This document shows positions 9,826 to 19,022 of a stretch of DNA of 64,000 bases, one piece after another. Within the stretch, counting starts at the first letter, position 1; each line of letters begins with the position of its first letter. The stretch lies in the NCBI RefSeq assembly GCF_000155595.1, contig NZ_DS989904.1, forward strand, positions 4,643,987 through 4,707,986, in the 5' to 3' direction. This stretch comes from Synechococcus sp. PCC 7335 (GTDB lineage Bacteria; Cyanobacteriota; Cyanobacteriia; Phormidesmidales; Phormidesmidaceae). Below the pieces are notes generated by a model. The model worked only from the letters and a program-made list of their open reading frames with translations, was not told the DNA's origin and ran no database searches. The position numbers were made by a program, and so were the translations under genes.

Positions 9826-10374
9826 CTAACGATAAGCATGTAATTGTGGAGCACTAAAGATAGAGGAAGTCTTTATCACAACGCTATTTCGCTGGGGTAA
9901 ATGACCTGAAATAAACGGTTCTAATCCAGGAGAGCATAGTCCAGAACTTTGAATAACCTCCTCCTCATCGAACAGATCAATATCGCTGATCTGTTCTACA
10001 ACGAGTCCTAGTGTTTGACCGTTATCTTGAACTACAACCACATTCAACGTTTCTACCAGCTGAGAGCGCTGATACAACGATTCGTAGCCAACTAGGTGAT
10101 TGAAATCCACTACCCAGAGCGTTTCTCCTTTCCAGACACACACGCCCATAATGCAACTCGCCATATCTGGAATAGGCAGAATGTCACTAGAGGGTAGCTG
10201 CATTGCCTCTACAACATAGGAAAGAGAGAGCAGGGCTTGATAGTCCTTAGAAAGCACAAATCTCAGGAACCGCTTTCGATTATCCTTTGGTAGGGGTGAT
10301 AGTCCCAGGGGATCTTGAGACAAAATTGAAGGATCTAGAGCCGGGAGACTAGCGTCGTTTTCAGTTAATAGCAT
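9826..10374 (-). CDS. pixI: CheW-like coupling protein (PixI-like)
   Basis: This 182-residue protein has a single CheW domain from about residue 35. Visible family segments are FLRFVLSKDYQALLSLSYVV-like first strands, IMGVCVWKGETLWVVDFN (the CheW core strand pair) and LGLVVEQISDI. CheW proteins bridge the receptor signalling tip and CheA. It lies 25 bases after pixH and 230 bases before pixJ, in the order seen in the pix locus of Synechocystis. The first 35 residues are a polar extension. Length is normal for the family and the start ATG is unambiguous. Confidence 0.9.
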   Translation of the reverse strand: MLLTENDASLPALDPSILSQDPLGLSPLPKDNRKRFLRFVLSKDYQALLSLSYVVEAMQLPSSDILPIPDMASCIMGVCVWKGETLWVVDFNHLVGYESLYQRSQLVETLNVVVVQDNGQTLGLVVEQISDIDLFDEEEVIQSSGLCSPGLEPFISGHLPQRNSVVIKTSSIFSAPQLHAYR

Positions 10375-10399
10375 GAAATAACCTTCCGCTGGCTACAAT

Positions 10400-10762
10400 T
10401 TAAGGTATGAGTTGTTCAACTGTCTGAGTTAGCAATTGCTGATCAACCGGCTTAGTCAGATAAGCATCTGCCCCTAACATAGAGCCCCATAGCTTATCGG
10501 CCTCAGTATCTTTAGTCGAACAGATAATAATTGGAATTGCTCGGGTATCTTCGTTTGTTTTGAGATCACGGCAAAATTCGAACCCACTTTGACCTGGTAA
10601 AACAACATCTAAAAAAACAACGTCTAGAGACATTTGCTGAATAATATTCAGTGCCTCTTCGCAGCTCTGAGCCGTTTTGACTGTCATTCCAGCTTTCTGT
10701 AGGTAGGAGGTAAGAAGATTTCTATCTGTGAGGCTATCTTCTACGATAAGAGCAGTTGTCAT
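10400..10762 (-). CDS. pixH: CheY-like response regulator (PixH-like)
   Basis: This is a stand-alone receiver domain of 120 residues. The acidic pocket is Glu8-Asp9, the phospho-acceptor is Asp52 in FLDVVLPG, and the conserved lysine is in YLTKP near the C-terminus. It has no output domain. PixH and PixG are the two phosphorylation targets of the pix kinase that act on the type IV pilus machinery in Synechocystis; that role is inferred here from synteny. It is preceded by pixG and followed after 25 bases by pixI. Confidence 0.93.
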   Translation of the reverse strand: MTTALIVEDSLTDRNLLTSYLQKAGMTVKTAQSCEEALNIIQQMSLDVVFLDVVLPGQSGFEFCRDLKTNEDTRAIPIIICSTKDTEADKLWGSMLGADAYLTKPVDQQLLTQTVEQLIP

Positions 10763-10898
10763 GGTTTTATCTAACTTGTGAATAACGTAAATTGTCTCTG
10801 GTCGAGAATGAAGCTTGTGAATAAGCTGATACTAAAAGGACTTGGGATGACGAGGAATGAAAGCACCAAAAGCATCATCCGTTTAGTCAAGTTATGTA

Positions 10899-12230
10899 TT
10901 AAGCGGTATCTAGGCGCCTTGCTTCCTTAGGTATGTACTTATTGAGCACCTTTAAAATTCTTCTTTCTTCGATAGGTTTCCCCATGAAGCCGGAAGCACC
11001 AACAAGTTTTGCACGAACTCTATCAGCAATGCCGTCATTACTAGTCACGATTATCACGGGTATGTCTTTGAAGGCAGTGATTCTTCGAATCTGAGAACAC
11101 ACTTCGTATCCATTAGCAACCGGCATGACCAAATCTAGAAAGATAAGCCGAGGTTTTAGCTCGATCAGCATAGGCAGAGCTTGAAGCGGATCTTGAATAT
11201 TGACATACTTATAACCTAGCTTCTCCACAATAGAACACATAGCCCGGCTATCAGCAGGGCTATCATCTATGTAGACGACTGTAGGCGCTTTGTCCCTACT
11301 GGCACTCCTGCTTCTTTTGGAGGTGCTAGCTTCGCTTGATAGCTTTCCATCCGTTTGTTTCTCAGCTACCGGTCCTTGAGTAGACAGGGCTGCACGAGGT
11401 GATCCTTGAGGTGGCGTTGCTGGTGCTAACTCCTTCATCGTTTCTGGGTGAAAGCCATGATGAGCTTCATCTGCAATATCAGAGACCTCAGTGAAAGCGA
11501 GCAACTGCCTAGAGACATAAGGAAAAATAGATCTAGCAATCGAGATGATTGGTTGTTTTAGCTTGATAGATAGATCTCTAAGCGTATTTTCACCGTTGGC
11601 AAAGCTATTTAGAGTCTGAAATGTCTGAGGAGACGTTTGGTCTTTGAGTTCTCTATGTAGCTTAATAGTAGGCGCCCAGTTAGGAGAAAGTTTGGCCAAA
11701 CCCGCCTGTTGCCATTCTTGCCAATCCTGCTGTGCCTTCTCCCAAGACTGAAGCTTTTGAAGCATGAGAAAAGGCATATCAGCCGCTTCTTTACTTTGCA
11801 CGTCAATCGATATCTCGCCAGCTTCTTCGTATGGCAGCATGCTGGATTGCAGAATGTCGAATAGAGCTTCTGCTACATAGTCTTCAACAATTTTAGAAAA
11901 TTGATCTCTGGGAAACTGCTTCAGCCTAACAAGTCGCGAAAGCGCAAGATAATTCCAGGATTCGTAGGGTGCTAGCTCGCCAGTCTGTTCACAAAATGTA
12001 GGACTATGAACAGTTAAATGCCTTTTCCAACTTCGAAGGGGATGCTGACTGGACTGCGCCCAAACAATTCGACCCAACATCAAATAAACATACCATAGGT
12101 TGGTTTTATGTCCGCTGATTTTAAGCAACCCTGTAAATTTCTGATCGTAACAATCACGTATTTTCTCTGTTAGCTTTCTAGCGACAGCTTTCTCTTGTAT
12201 ATCTTCTATTGGAGTCATATTTATAGGCAT
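10899..12230 (-). CDS. pixG: PatA-like response regulator (PixG-like)
   Basis: The protein has an N-terminal DUF4388/PatA-type region (about residues 10-240), a Ser-rich linker and a C-terminal receiver (about 315-435). The receiver has the acidic pair in YIDDSPAD, the phospho-acceptor in FLDLVMP and the lysine in MGKPI. I start it at the ATG at 12230; a TTG at 12248 and a second ATG at 12218 are alternatives, and none has a clear ribosome-binding site. PatA-type regulators open the pix operon of Synechocystis and act on pilus motility. The next gene, pixH, starts 136 bases downstream. Confidence 0.9.
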   Translation of the reverse strand: MPINMTPIEDIQEKAVARKLTEKIRDCYDQKFTGLLKISGHKTNLWYVYLMLGRIVWAQSSQHPLRSWKRHLTVHSPTFCEQTGELAPYESWNYLALSRLVRLKQFPRDQFSKIVEDYVAEALFDILQSSMLPYEEAGEISIDVQSKEAADMPFLMLQKLQSWEKAQQDWQEWQQAGLAKLSPNWAPTIKLHRELKDQTSPQTFQTLNSFANGENTLRDLSIKLKQPIISIARSIFPYVSRQLLAFTEVSDIADEAHHGFHPETMKELAPATPPQGSPRAALSTQGPVAEKQTDGKLSSEASTSKRSRSASRDKAPTVVYIDDSPADSRAMCSIVEKLGYKYVNIQDPLQALPMLIELKPRLIFLDLVMPVANGYEVCSQIRRITAFKDIPVIIVTSNDGIADRVRAKLVGASGFMGKPIEERRILKVLNKYIPKEARRLDTA

Positions 12231-12248
12231 GCCAGAAGCGAGAACCAA

Positions 12249-13313
12249 ATTTCTCTAATATTCTTCAAGATTATTCCCAGCTCACTACTTCTATGCATCA
12301 GGTATTTTGTGGCAATTGTATGTAAAGAAATAGAAACAAAGAATCAAGTACGGTCAGCTTTCTTCTTTTAGAGAGAATCTTTGACAATTACTCCCGGCTG
12401 ATGCTTGTACAAACTGGCCCTCTAAACATGCATTCTTAAAAGAATGACAGCAAAGAATAATGACGGCAATGAATTGGGGCATAAACAAGTTCTGTCTTAA
12501 ATGCATAAATACTGGTATTTGATAGGTTGTATACACTGAGGTTTGATGCACTAGATAAATATCACCTATCAACTATAAAATCCCCAGTTAGAAATACTGA
12601 GTCACTGTTCATAGCTACTTACAAGCAAGCTATAGGCACAATTCTTACCCTCGATATTCCTACTGCTTATATTCCTATTTTCTATAGCAATCTTTTAGGG
12701 AATGGTCATTACATCAACATATATTGTTGAAGATAGTGGCCAATCACTGCTTAAAGATTCCACGGGCGAACGGAGCGGTTAATAACCCAGTTTGGATAGT
12801 GACTTTATGCAAAATACCTTACAGGCTCAGAACGCTAGGGTAGCGACGTGATGCTTTAGAGAGAAATGCTGACAAGTTAGCGGCCAAAGAGGAACTTATC
12901 GACAGATATCTATCCGCCAGTCACTAATGGCTTTAACAAGAACTAAGCACTGAAAATCTGCTTTCTAACAAAACAAAACAGAGCGACGGCAGTCACCCCC
13001 CGCATCTAATATCTGTTGACTAGCACTTGCATAAGTTCTGTCCAAATTGCGCTGATATAGCAAAGCAAGGATGCGTGCTTACTTTAATATTGGTAAGCAT
13101 TCCCTAGAGCCATAGGACGAAGCGGCTTCCTACCGCTGCGGCTAGAGGCCCTTTGACTGTAATGCGTTTAGCCGATGGGCATCTACTAAGCAACTCCACG
13201 AAAGCTATAGATGAAAACACTTACGGCAAAATCCCGAGTAAAATTCAGGTAATATTTGCTATACCCTACCCCCCCTTACCAGTTCTCAAATATAGTGACA
13301 ACAGTCTAAATCT
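12249..13313. other. Non-coding region upstream of the pix operon
   Basis: About 1.06 kb without a convincing gene lies between the divergently transcribed pix operon and the CIA30-like gene. It is AT-richer than its surroundings near 12280-12730. The open frames inside it are short and do not look like proteins. A small hairpin AGCGG-CTTCCTA-CCGCT sits near 13122. Promoters for both flanking genes must lie here, and an unrecognised small RNA or a decayed gene is possible, but I see no tRNA or known riboswitch. Confidence 0.6.
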
Positions 13314-14300
13314 ATGACACAAACTCCCTCTGAAAATCGAGCGCAATGGGACGTAACCCGATTCGTACAAACGCTAAATAATTTCGGCGAAATTCCCTTT
13401 CTTGGTAGCTTTCGCTGGCTACAGCAGTTGCTAGGCCAAGCCAAGACCTTCGCTGGGAAATCGTATGACGCTAACGTTAGAAAGGTAGCTATACTCGGTG
13501 ATGTGCCGTCCGAAAAGATGAGTTTGCTTCTTCAACAGTTTCCTACAGATACTCAAATAGAAACATTCCCTGAAAAGACGCTCAAAGTAGCCATGTCTAG
13601 TGCTGAAGGTAGGCAGCTTATGGCACAGCTTGTGACAGCAGATACGATAGTTATCGGTGAGGAGACTGCTGAAATCTCAGCAGTGCTTATTCAATTGGAA
13701 GAAGAAAGAAAAGGTCTGGTTGTCGAACCAATATTCGACTTTTCTAAGCCAGGTTGTAATCTAGCAGCCTGGGGAGCCCTAGATGATGTCGTGATGGGTG
13801 GCGTTAGCCAAGGTCAAATAGCCTTAGTCAATAGCGGTCAGCCAGACCAGCATGTGGTCTTTGCAGGTGTCGTCTCGACAGAGAACTCAGGGGGCTTTTC
13901 ATCGGTGAGAACGCAAAACTTTGAGCCTGCTTTCGATTTCTCTGGCTGGTTAGGTCTCCAGCTAGCGGTGAAGGGAGATGGTCAACGTTACAAGTTCATC
14001 TTGCGGAATAGCGCTGGATGGGACAGTCCAGCCTATATCTATGGATTTGATACCGTAGCCGATAAGTGGATCGATGTTGATGTTCCTTTCTCAGAGCTAG
14101 TCCCAACGTTTCGAGCGCGAACAGTACCTAGCGCATCTCCTTACGATCCGGCTAAGACCGTTTCATTTCAGCTTATGCTCAGTAAGTTCGAATATGATAG
14201 ACAGCTCAACTCTAGTTTCACGGCAGGGCCATTCAAACTAGCCGTCAAGCAAATAGGGCTGTATCGGTCTCAGGAAGGAGAGACTGTTATCCGGGTATAA
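13314..14300 (+). CDS. CIA30 family protein (NADH:ubiquinone oxidoreductase intermediate-associated-like)
   Basis: Residues about 138-325 form a CIA30-type jelly-roll domain: DFSKPGCNLAAWGALDDVVMGG at its start (the DDVMGG motif is the family hallmark), GGFSSVRT, GLQLAVKGDGQRYKF and a C-terminal GPFKLAVKQIGLY strand. In mitochondria CIA30 (NDUFAF1) is a complex I assembly factor; in cyanobacteria members are usually of unknown function and some are linked to NDH-1 assembly or carbohydrate binding. The first 130 residues (WDVTRFVQTLNNFGEIPFLG and onwards) are less conserved and may be a degenerate nucleotide-binding domain. The gene stands alone after the long non-coding stretch. Confidence 0.85.
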   Translation: MTQTPSENRAQWDVTRFVQTLNNFGEIPFLGSFRWLQQLLGQAKTFAGKSYDANVRKVAILGDVPSEKMSLLLQQFPTDTQIETFPEKTLKVAMSSAEGRQLMAQLVTADTIVIGEETAEISAVLIQLEEERKGLVVEPIFDFSKPGCNLAAWGALDDVVMGGVSQGQIALVNSGQPDQHVVFAGVVSTENSGGFSSVRTQNFEPAFDFSGWLGLQLAVKGDGQRYKFILRNSAGWDSPAYIYGFDTVADKWIDVDVPFSELVPTFRARTVPSASPYDPAKTVSFQLMLSKFEYDRQLNSSFTAGPFKLAVKQIGLYRSQEGETVIRV

Positions 14301-14337
14301 CACTTGTCCTACTGAGTAGCTTCAGTAGGTAGTAGCT

Positions 14338-14991
14338 TTAGTAGGTTGGGCGGGGCTCTCTGCCACTTTGAACCTGCTGTTTGGCGCGATTAGCACTCTT
14401 CTTCAAAGCTTCGAGTCTTCGAATGAAGCGATCGCGCTGCTTTTTCTTGGGTGTCTGCTCAATCAGCGTCTTCAACGCACTGCCCAAACTTTTATAGGCA
14501 TTTGGCAGCGTGTAGCCGAACCTGGTTGCAATCGAGATCGCCTTTTCATCCGCAGCGATCGCTTCTTGCAAAGTCCGTTGACCATTATTGCGCTTATACA
14601 GCCGCCATCCAGACACGCCGCACAGACCTAAAGCCAACAGGAGTAAAAGTCCATCTTGTACCCACAGCTCACCAACTGCGCCACCTAGACCAATTGCCAA
14701 CGCAGCCATCTCCCAGCCATCGCGCGGAATAGTATCACTTTGGACACGGGCGACTTCGTGCCAAAACAGCAGATTGCGCTGGTCGATAGCAAGCTGCTCC
14801 CATTTAGTCAAATCAATCTGAATTTCTACCTGGTCACGTCCGAGTTCTTCGCAGGTGATCATCGGTGGAGCCACGTCGGTAGCGGGTTCTACCGTAACCC
14901 AGCTTTGCAGCTCAGGCGGTAGCAAACTCCTCAAACGACGCAATTCACCAATGTCTGCACGAGGCGAACTATAGCTTGCGTAGGAGGTCAT
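14338..14991 (-). CDS. DUF3318 membrane protein
   Basis: This 217-residue protein matches the cyanobacterial DUF3318 family: ELRRLRSLLPPELQSWV at the N-terminus, then LLFWHEVARVQ, two hydrophobic segments (about residues 95-112 and 114-133), and a basic helical C-terminus with KKKQRDRFIRRLEALKKSA. The HEVAR segment resembles a degenerate metallopeptidase helix, but no second zinc ligand is evident. Function is unknown. It converges with the CIA30-like gene (37-base gap). A GGAGGT-like site lies just ahead of the ATG. Confidence 0.85.
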   Translation of the reverse strand: MTSYASYSSPRADIGELRRLRSLLPPELQSWVTVEPATDVAPPMITCEELGRDQVEIQIDLTKWEQLAIDQRNLLFWHEVARVQSDTIPRDGWEMAALAIGLGGAVGELWVQDGLLLLLALGLCGVSGWRLYKRNNGQRTLQEAIAADEKAISIATRFGYTLPNAYKSLGSALKTLIEQTPKKKQRDRFIRRLEALKKSANRAKQQVQSGREPRPTY

Positions 14992-15149
14992 AGGTTTTCA
15001 GAGGTATTCAGCACTTAAATATTGGTTATAGCACGCTGACGGCCCCGGCATCCTTGGAGTAAAACCGCCCCTTCAGTATCTTTAAAGTTTTTGCCCTTTG
15101 TATAATGAGTTGCTTCATCAGCCGGCTCTAGACCATTAGCCATAGGCAA

Positions 15150-16238
15150 TTAGCTGAGCTGAAGAATGGTTTGATCGAGTAAATCACACCCGGCTTCTAC
15201 TGAGTCTATTCGGCACAGGCGATCGCGCAGCTCAGCAGCACCTGGGAAATCCTTGGCATACCAAGCCATATGCTTTCTAGCTTGGCGAATACCCCGAATA
15301 CCCTTATATTCCCACAGCATAGTCAGGTGCTCTTTAGCACAGGTCAATCGCTCTACCACACTAGGTGCAGGTCTAATGCCGCCTGTCTTGATAAAGTGAT
15401 CGATTTCACCGACCAAGAAAGGATAGCCTAGCGTCCCACGAGAACACATAATGCCGTCTGCTTTAGTCTCTACCAAACACCGCAACGCGGACTCAATCGA
15501 GAAGATATCCCCGTTGGCAATCACCGGAATTGTCAAGGCTGCTTTCACCCTAGCAATCCATTCCCAACGAGCGGTGCCCGTATAGCCCTGAGCCCGGGTA
15601 CGACCGTGCAGCGTCAGCATCTGCGCACCTGCAGATTCCATCCGCCGAGCAAAATCTACGGCGTTGATCTCTTCGTCTGACCAGCCGATCCGAGTTTTAA
15701 CGGTCACAGGAACATCTACCGCCTTACAGACAGCGTCAACGATACGAACCGCAGTGTCAGGATCACGTAGCAAAGAGGAACCACCTCCGTTCTTAGTGAT
15801 TTTATTAACCGGACAGCCCATATTTATATCGATCGTATCTGCCCCTTGATCAACCGCTTTGCAAGCGGCTGTAGCGAGAAAATCGGGGCGGCGATCGAAT
15901 AGTTGGATACTGATGGGTCGCTCATCTGGGTCAATATCCATCAATATGGGTAGGCGCTGAAGGTGGTGCAGCTCTGCGGCGCTAACCATCTCGGTATACA
16001 TCATCGACTGGGGGGCATAGCGCCGAACCAGGCGGCGAAAAACTTTGTCAGTCACACCTGATAAGGGCGACTGCAAAACGCGACTATGGACAAGGACATC
16101 ACCAATTTGAAGAGGAGATTGCAGTCTCAGTCGCAGCTCACTGGGTAGCGCAGGCAGATTAGGTTTTGAGACTAGCTCAGATGACTGGGAATGTGATGAC
16201 TGGGAATGTGAGCCGGTTGAAGGTAAGACGGTATTCAT
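15150..16238 (-). CDS. dusB: tRNA-dihydrouridine synthase, DusB type
   Basis: This is an FMN-dependent TIM-barrel enzyme that reduces specific uridines in tRNA to dihydrouridine using NADPH. Family motifs are visible in order: LQSPLSGVTDKVFRRLVRR, a flavin-binding start; DINMGCPVNKI with the catalytic cysteine; TVKTRIGW; LTLHGRTRAQGYTG; PVIANGDIF; and GIMCSRGTLGYPFL. The length of 362 residues fits, with an added Ser-rich N-terminal stretch of about 30 residues. The C-terminal helical tRNA-binding domain is intact. It is divergent from the EamA transporter, 90 bases away. Confidence 0.95.
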   Translation of the reverse strand: MNTVLPSTGSHSQSSHSQSSELVSKPNLPALPSELRLRLQSPLQIGDVLVHSRVLQSPLSGVTDKVFRRLVRRYAPQSMMYTEMVSAAELHHLQRLPILMDIDPDERPISIQLFDRRPDFLATAACKAVDQGADTIDINMGCPVNKITKNGGGSSLLRDPDTAVRIVDAVCKAVDVPVTVKTRIGWSDEEINAVDFARRMESAGAQMLTLHGRTRAQGYTGTARWEWIARVKAALTIPVIANGDIFSIESALRCLVETKADGIMCSRGTLGYPFLVGEIDHFIKTGGIRPAPSVVERLTCAKEHLTMLWEYKGIRGIRQARKHMAWYAKDFPGAAELRDRLCRIDSVEAGCDLLDQTILQLS

Positions 16239-16270
16239 ACGAATGTCAGTAGTCTAGAGTCTTATTCTAG

Positions 16271-16298
16271 AGGTTTAGTGATAAAGGTTTAGTGACAG
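16271..16298. repeat. 14-bp tandem duplication
   Basis: The unit AGGTTTAGTGATAA is followed by AGGTTTAGTGACAG; eleven bases are identical and three at the end differ. It lies in the 90-base gap between the divergent dusB and EamA genes. Confidence 0.75.
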
Positions 16299-16328
16299 CG
16301 GCATGATGACGGTGACTGGAATGAGTAG

Positions 16329-17306
16329 ATGGAGTTTGTAAGTCTGTTGGCTGGTGGCTCATTGATAGGTGAAGGCGCAGCGCTACTGGCAGCTTTTCTA
16401 TGGGCGACGGCATCGTTAATGTTTGGCCGACTAGGACGGCAGCTATCGCCTTTGGTGCTAAATCTAGTGAAAGGCGTTTTTGCGCTAGTCCTACTGCTAT
16501 TGACCTTACTGATTCAGCTTGGCGGCGCGGCGATTCCCAACTTACCCTGGGTTTCTGTGTGCTTGTTAGTGCTGAGTGGAGGACTCGGAATTGGGCTAGG
16601 CGATACGGCGTACTTTTCGGCCATCAATGCCTTAGGAGCGAGGAAAGCGTTGCTATTAGAAACGCTTGCTCCACCGATGAGCACTGTTTTAGCCTGGATT
16701 TTCCTATCGGAGCGCCTGCCTTTGAGCGCGATCGCAGGCATCATCATTACGCTTCTAGGAATCGCTTGGGTAATCAGTGAACGAGTCCCTGGTGATCCTG
16801 TTCCAGCGACCAAAGCAGGACTACAGATCTCGCTTTTAGCGACATTTTGTCAGGCAACTGGGGCAGTCCTTTCTAGAGCAGCGCTAGCCGAAACGACAGT
16901 ATCACCCCTATGGAGCAGTCTGATTCGCTTAGCGGCCGGATTGATCTTTATGGCGGGACTAGTAGCAATCAGACCACAGTATCTAGAGGCTAGATCAACC
17001 GTATTGCGCCAGCCTGCAAAGGCGACTAGGGAAAGATGGCGATCTGTCTGGGTGGCGCTGAAGTCACCTCGACTGTTGGGTGGAGTTGCGATCGCATCCT
17101 TCTTTGCTACCTACCTAGGTATCTGGCTACAGCAGATCGCACTTAAATATACAGCAGCAGGTATTGCGCAGGCGCTTTTGGCAACTAGTCCACTCTTCGT
17201 ACTACCCGTAGCAGCCCTACTAGGCGAGAAGATCAGTGGACGCGCCATTCTAGGCGTTGGCGTCGCACTTTGCGGCGTATGGCTGCTGCTATACAGTAGT
17301 ACCTAG
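16329..17306 (+). CDS. EamA/DMT family membrane transporter
   Basis: This 325-residue protein has ten predicted hydrophobic helices arranged as two EamA repeats (about residues 15-150 and 165-322), the fold of the drug/metabolite transporter superfamily. The first repeat starts GAALLAAFLWATASLMFGRL; the second ends LLATSPLFVLPVAALLGEKIS, a very typical helix 9-10 signature. A polar loop of about 25 residues separates helices 7 and 8. The substrate cannot be deduced. It is not in an obvious operon and faces mltA convergently, with a 60-base gap containing a short direct repeat. Confidence 0.92.
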   Translation: MEFVSLLAGGSLIGEGAALLAAFLWATASLMFGRLGRQLSPLVLNLVKGVFALVLLLLTLLIQLGGAAIPNLPWVSVCLLVLSGGLGIGLGDTAYFSAINALGARKALLLETLAPPMSTVLAWIFLSERLPLSAIAGIIITLLGIAWVISERVPGDPVPATKAGLQISLLATFCQATGAVLSRAALAETTVSPLWSSLIRLAAGLIFMAGLVAIRPQYLEARSTVLRQPAKATRERWRSVWVALKSPRLLGGVAIASFFATYLGIWLQQIALKYTAAGIAQALLATSPLFVLPVAALLGEKISGRAILGVGVALCGVWLLLYSST

Positions 17307-17334
17307 CCGTTGAATAGGTAATGCTTTTATTCTT

Positions 17335-17367
17335 TTGCAAAGCAATCATTCTTGTTTGCAAAGCAAT
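17335..17367. repeat. 21-bp imperfect direct repeat
   Basis: TTGCAAAGCAAT occurs at 17335 and again at 17356, with similar T-rich flanks, in the gap between the converging EamA and mltA genes. Confidence 0.65.
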
Positions 17368-18674
17368 TACTCTTGGAGTAGCAGGTAATACAGAGCACCC
17401 GGATGGTTGATCTGACCAGCCACTTCTCCGGCCTCTGTGCCAGTCCCTACAAACAAATCTACACGGCCAGCCCCTTTGATTGCCCCTCCCGTATCTTGAT
17501 CGAGTACCAATCGACTGGTCATTAGGCTGTCACTTGCCATACTTTCTAAGGGGTCTGTTCCATCTTGGCCGCTGTTAGGCCTGTCGTCAGACCTATTGTT
17601 TATCTGGGGCAAAGGCAAGGCGATCAAAGCCAAGGCCCCTGGAGGCATTAATGTCTTATCAGTGGCGATAGAGCGTCCGGCTGTGACCGGATAGCCTAGG
17701 CTACCTGTTGCAGGAGCGCCATTTGTTTCTTTGAAGAAGACAAATCGATCGTTGCGCGGGATATAGCAGTCAAGCGCCTCAGGATTCTCCTCAAAGTAGG
17801 CCATCAAAGCTGGAAGCGTCAGCTCGTCTGCTGGGATAAGACCATCGTCAACGATAGCGCGGCCAATACTGGTATAGGGATACTCCGTACGCCCAGCGTA
17901 GCCAACTGAGTATGTACTACCGTCCGTCATTTCCAGCCTAGCCGATCCTTGAACCTGGACGAGAAATGCCTCTAGGCGCGTAGGCAGCCAGGCTAGCTCT
18001 AAACCTTTGAGGGGTCCTTGCCTAGAGCGCAATCCGTCAACACCTTCTAGCTCAGCGCGGGTAGGATGAGGCTGAGGCCACTGATCTAAGGTAGGCGGAC
18101 GTTTGTAGATAGGATAGCGGTAAGTTTCATCTGGGGTGAAACTGGCCCGATAGGTCGGTTCAAAGTAGCCGGTGAAGTCGACGCTGCCAGCCGCGTCCTG
18201 GCCAATGGATTGATAGAAGTCAAACTCTGCGGCGATCGCTTGCTGCAAGTCGGCAATAGTGCTGCTGTAGGTGACTAAAGCACGAAAGCGCTGAAGACTG
18301 CGGCGAACTCGGTCGTGGGTAATCTCGGGAACAGCATATTCACGGTAGTCGTTAACAGCCTTGGGAGTCTGTAGATAGGCCAAGCTGTGATCAATAGCAC
18401 TCAAAAGCGCGGTGCGATCGGTTTCTAGTAAGGTGATGTCTTGCGCAATTAAATCAGCAGCCTGCTGTTTTTCTTGGCCGTGTAGTTTTCTTAGCGGTAA
18501 TGCCGCCTCTACAACATTTTCGTCTGAGGTCGCTTCTTCTGAGATTACTTCTTCTAGGCTTGTTGGCTCTAGGCCTTGATTATCAGCAGGGTCCGCGTGG
18601 CTGCTACGACTAGTCAGTATGAGCGCGATCGCCACAACGGCTGCTTTAAAAAGGACCTTTGCAGAAGTTCTCAA
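17367..18674 (-). CDS. mltA: Membrane-bound lytic murein transglycosylase A
   Basis: MltA cleaves the glycan strands of peptidoglycan to 1,6-anhydro ends in the periplasm. An N-terminal signal sequence (about residues 1-27, ending SSHA) is followed by the MltA domain, which opens DFTGYFEPTYRAS and includes VQGSARLEMTDG and GYAGRTEYPYTSIGR. The C-terminal 3D domain carries the three conserved aspartates in LDQDTGGAIKGAGRVDLFVG. Between the two halves of the 3D domain there is an inserted acidic, Ser-rich loop (about residues 355-380). The start is a TTG; no ATG or GTG lies between it and the upstream in-frame stop. No lipobox is seen, so the protein may be soluble or anchored by its signal peptide. 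Confidence 0.93.
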   Translation of the reverse strand: MRTSAKVLFKAAVVAIALILTSRSSHADPADNQGLEPTSLEEVISEEATSDENVVEAALPLRKLHGQEKQQAADLIAQDITLLETDRTALLSAIDHSLAYLQTPKAVNDYREYAVPEITHDRVRRSLQRFRALVTYSSTIADLQQAIAAEFDFYQSIGQDAAGSVDFTGYFEPTYRASFTPDETYRYPIYKRPPTLDQWPQPHPTRAELEGVDGLRSRQGPLKGLELAWLPTRLEAFLVQVQGSARLEMTDGSTYSVGYAGRTEYPYTSIGRAIVDDGLIPADELTLPALMAYFEENPEALDCYIPRNDRFVFFKETNGAPATGSLGYPVTAGRSIATDKTLMPPGALALIALPLPQINNRSDDRPNSGQDGTDPLESMASDSLMTSRLVLDQDTGGAIKGAGRVDLFVGTGTEAGEVAGQINHPGALYYLLLQE

Positions 18675-19022
18675 AACAGATACCCGAAACTTATCCTATG
18701 GATTTTACACACTCATATTGACGCTGACCTAATAGCCTTGAGACGCCTCTGGAATTGGCAGACAAAGACTTGGCAAAGAGACCATTGTCTTTGTCTGCCT
18801 CAAGAGCAGCGCATAGGTAAAATGGGCACAATGGATATATTGTCATTAGAAGCAGTTATGTTGCAATCAGACTGCGATCGACCAAAGCACTGATTTTGGC
18901 TCTGCAATTCCAAGAATTGTGCTTGGGTGCGTTGAGGAAAATGTGCTTCTGGTAAGATGACTATTATCAAAGATGCATCAGAGTATTAGGGTGCAAAACA
19001 TTCGAAAATCACTAGAGCTAAC
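18675..19022. other. Divergent intergenic region between mltA and the DedA gene
   Basis: These 348 bases separate two divergently transcribed genes. Apart from the strong inverted repeat at 18757-18799 described separately, I see no coding or RNA gene. Both flanking genes use TTG starts. Confidence 0.6.
18757..18799. promoter_or_regulatory. Perfect 13-bp inverted repeat
   Basis: GGCAGACAAAGAC (18757-18769) and GTCTTTGTCTGCC (18787-18799) are perfect inverted repeats separated by 17 bases. An outer CTTGA/TCAAG pair could extend the structure. There is no T-run on either side. It sits midway between divergent genes and could be a regulator-binding palindrome, a leader-RNA stem or part of a small RNA. 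Confidence 0.6.

Noticed and set aside
12354-12730. Two short open frames in the long gap (minus 12354-12572 and plus 12527-12730)
   Set aside because: Their composition is not protein-like, they overlap on opposite strands, have no ribosome-binding site and match no family I recognise.
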